Assembly: GCA_002498285.1 (NCBI GenBank)
Contig: DAGU01000016.1
Location: forward strand, 16,911-23,831
Source of the DNA: Methanomassiliicoccus sp. UBA386
GTDB taxonomy: Archaea; Thermoplasmatota; Thermoplasmata; Methanomassiliicoccales; Methanomassiliicoccaceae
DNA: 6,921 nt
Direction: 5' to 3'
The notes beneath the pieces are model-generated. The model did not search any database and was not told the DNA's origin. It worked only from the letters and a program-made list of their open reading frames with translations. A program made the position numbers and the translations under genes. Of this stretch, positions 5,932 through 6,921 are shown in pieces. How positions within the stretch are numbered: the first letter of the stretch is position 1; each line of letters opens with the position of its first letter.

Positions 5932-5941
5932 CCATTAATAT
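5932..5941. promoter_or_regulatory. Divergent TATA element shared by the DUF7309-like gene and infB
   Basis: CCATTAATAT contains the palindrome ATTAAT (5934–5939), the most AT-rich spot in the 52-nt divergent spacer. Its centre at 5936.5 is exactly 26.5 nt from the A of the minus-strand ATG (5910) and from the A of the infB ATG (5963). This is the spacing expected for archaeal TATA to transcription start when mRNAs are leaderless, and neither gene has a good Shine-Dalgarno. One TBP site could therefore serve both directions. TTATC nearer infB (5950–5954) is too close to act as a TATA box for a leaderless start. Confidence 0.5.
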
Positions 5942-5962
5942 CCGTCCCCTTATCGGATTATC

Positions 5963-6921
5963 ATGGCCACCAGACAGCCGATCGTAAGTGTCCTTGGTCA
6001 CGTCGACCATGGTAAGACCTCCCTGCTCGACCGCATCAGGGGCACCTCGGTCACCAAGCGAGAGGCTGGCCTGATCACTCAGCACATCGGGGCCACCGAG
6101 GTGCCGATCGAGCATATCTACAAGGTCACCAAGCCGCTGATCGGCAACAGCCGCAAGTTCTCCGTTCCCGGGCTACTGTTCATCGACACGCCCGGGCATC
6201 AGTCCTTCACCTCTCTGCGCGCCCGCGGCGGGGCGCTGGCCGATCTCGCCGTTCTTGTCATCGACGTCAACGAGGGGTTGAAGCCGCAGACCATGGAGTC
6301 CATCCAGCTCCTCAAGCGGTTCAAGACCCCGTTCATCATCGCTATGAACAAGATCGACCTGATAGAGGGATGGGAGACCAAGGCCGGCGCGCCCTTTGTG
6401 CTGAACTACAAGGCGCAGACGGAACAGGCGAAGGCCAAGCTGGATGACAAGATGTACAGGGTCATCGGCGACCTGTACGAGAAGGGCTTCTCGGCCGACC
6501 GCTATGATCACATAGAGGACTTCACCAAGGCCATAGCGGTCGTTCCGATGTCGGCCCGCAATGGAGAGGGACTTCCGGACCTGCTTCTGGTGCTCATCGG
6601 CCTAGCGCAGAGGTTCCTGGAGGAACAGCTCAAGACAGAGGAAGGGCCGGCCCAGGGTACCATACTCGAGGTCAAGGAGGAGAAGGGCATCGGCCCCACG
6701 CTCGACGTCATCATCTTCGCGGGATCGCTGCACCGGGGCGACACCATCATCCTGGGCACCAAGGGCAAGCCGATCGCCACCAAGGTCAAGGCCATCCTGC
6801 GCCCCAAGCCGCTGGACGAGATCCGCGACCCCAAGGACCGCTTCGACTCCGTCACCGAGGTATCGGCCGCCATAGGCGTCAAGCTGCTGTGCCAGAACAT
6901 CGAGGGCGTGGTGTCCGGCGC
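5963..6921 (+). CDS. infB: Translation initiation factor aIF5B (IF2-like GTPase), 3'-truncated by window edge
   Basis: Ribosome-dependent GTPase that promotes subunit joining and initiator tRNA placement. 319 full codons are visible of a family length near 600. The G motifs are intact: GHVDHGKT (12–19, P-loop), switch I Thr39/Gln40-His41-Ile42-Gly43-Ala44-Thr45 (ITQHIGAT), DTPGH (75–79), NKID (129–132) and SAR (197–199). Beta-barrel domain II begins near residue 228 (GPAQGTILEVKEEKGIGPTLDVI). There is no bacterial-type N-terminal extension: the protein starts directly with the G domain, as in archaeal aIF5B. No intein is seen in the P-loop, a site where some archaeal copies carry one. ATG at 5963 is the only start consistent with the short N-terminus. 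No clear Shine-Dalgarno is present (only GGAT at 5955–5958), and the TATA-like box is 26.5 nt away, so a leaderless mRNA is likely. The frame is open to the right edge. Confidence 0.97.
   Translation, partial: MATRQPIVSVLGHVDHGKTSLLDRIRGTSVTKREAGLITQHIGATEVPIEHIYKVTKPLIGNSRKFSVPGLLFIDTPGHQSFTSLRARGGALADLAVLVIDVNEGLKPQTMESIQLLKRFKTPFIIAMNKIDLIEGWETKAGAPFVLNYKAQTEQAKAKLDDKMYRVIGDLYEKGFSADRYDHIEDFTKAIAVVPMSARNGEGLPDLLLVLIGLAQRFLEEQLKTEEGPAQGTILEVKEEKGIGPTLDVIIFAGSLHRGDTIILGTKGKPIATKVKAILRPKPLDEIRDPKDRFDSVTEVSAAIGVKLLCQNIEGVVSG

Noticed and set aside
5871..5987. Perfect plus-strand AAGGAGGT at 5871–5878, followed by a 30-codon frame from ATG 5895
   Set aside because: Spacing of 16 nt is too long, the frame is antisense to one gene and overlaps infB, and the peptide has no recognisable pattern.
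1..6921. Search for mobile elements, CRISPR repeats, toxin–antitoxin or defence genes, tRNA and rRNA
   Set aside because: No transposase-like protein, direct-repeat array, tRNA cloverleaf or defence motif could be recognised; the window looks like ordinary core chromosome.

Overview
The window is a GC-rich stretch of archaeal chromosome. It carries the ribosomal block L7Ae–S28e–L24e followed by nucleoside diphosphate kinase and initiation factor aIF5B (IF2-like). This cluster is found in Euryarchaeota and is absent from bacteria. High GC, ferredoxin-linked pyruvate metabolism and the overall look of the proteins fit a Thermoplasmata/Methanomassiliicoccales-type lineage, but that placement is an inference and no single gene here proves it.

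Left part (1–2788): the 3' portion of porA (cut by the window edge) overlaps porB by ATGA. Together they encode the alpha and beta subunits of pyruvate:ferredoxin oxidoreductase. Thirty-nine bases later, on the same strand, comes a TIM-barrel sugar phosphate isomerase/epimerase-like protein of unknown substrate. A small DUF1801-type protein (2857–3234) follows, probably from its own promoter and with little or no leader.

Middle part (3235–4815): a clear TATA box precedes a leader of about 57 nt and a tight four-gene operon, rpl7ae–rps28e–rpl24e–ndk, with gaps of 12, 5 and 4 nt. The leader is the most interesting element in the window. It folds into a hairpin whose two internal loops both match the kink-turn pattern (5'-NRUGA opposite GA), and the Shine-Dalgarno sequence of rpl7ae lies in its 3' strand. 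Because L7Ae is the kink-turn-binding protein, this looks like a feedback switch on its own translation. The L24e protein has Asp where the third zinc-finger Cys is expected, and a long basic tail. A hairpin plus T-rich tract ends the operon.

Right part (4795–6921): a minus-strand gene of 371 codons (DUF7309/DUF6930-like, function unknown) sits between ndk and infB, genes that often adjoin in euryarchaea. It converges on ndk with a 5-nt gap and diverges from infB. The 52-nt divergent spacer has one palindromic ATTAAT box whose centre is exactly 26.5 nt from the A of each start codon, suggesting one TATA element drives two leaderless mRNAs in opposite directions. infB runs off the right edge.

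I see no tRNA, rRNA, mobile element, CRISPR array or defence system. No stretch above 300 bases lacks a gene.
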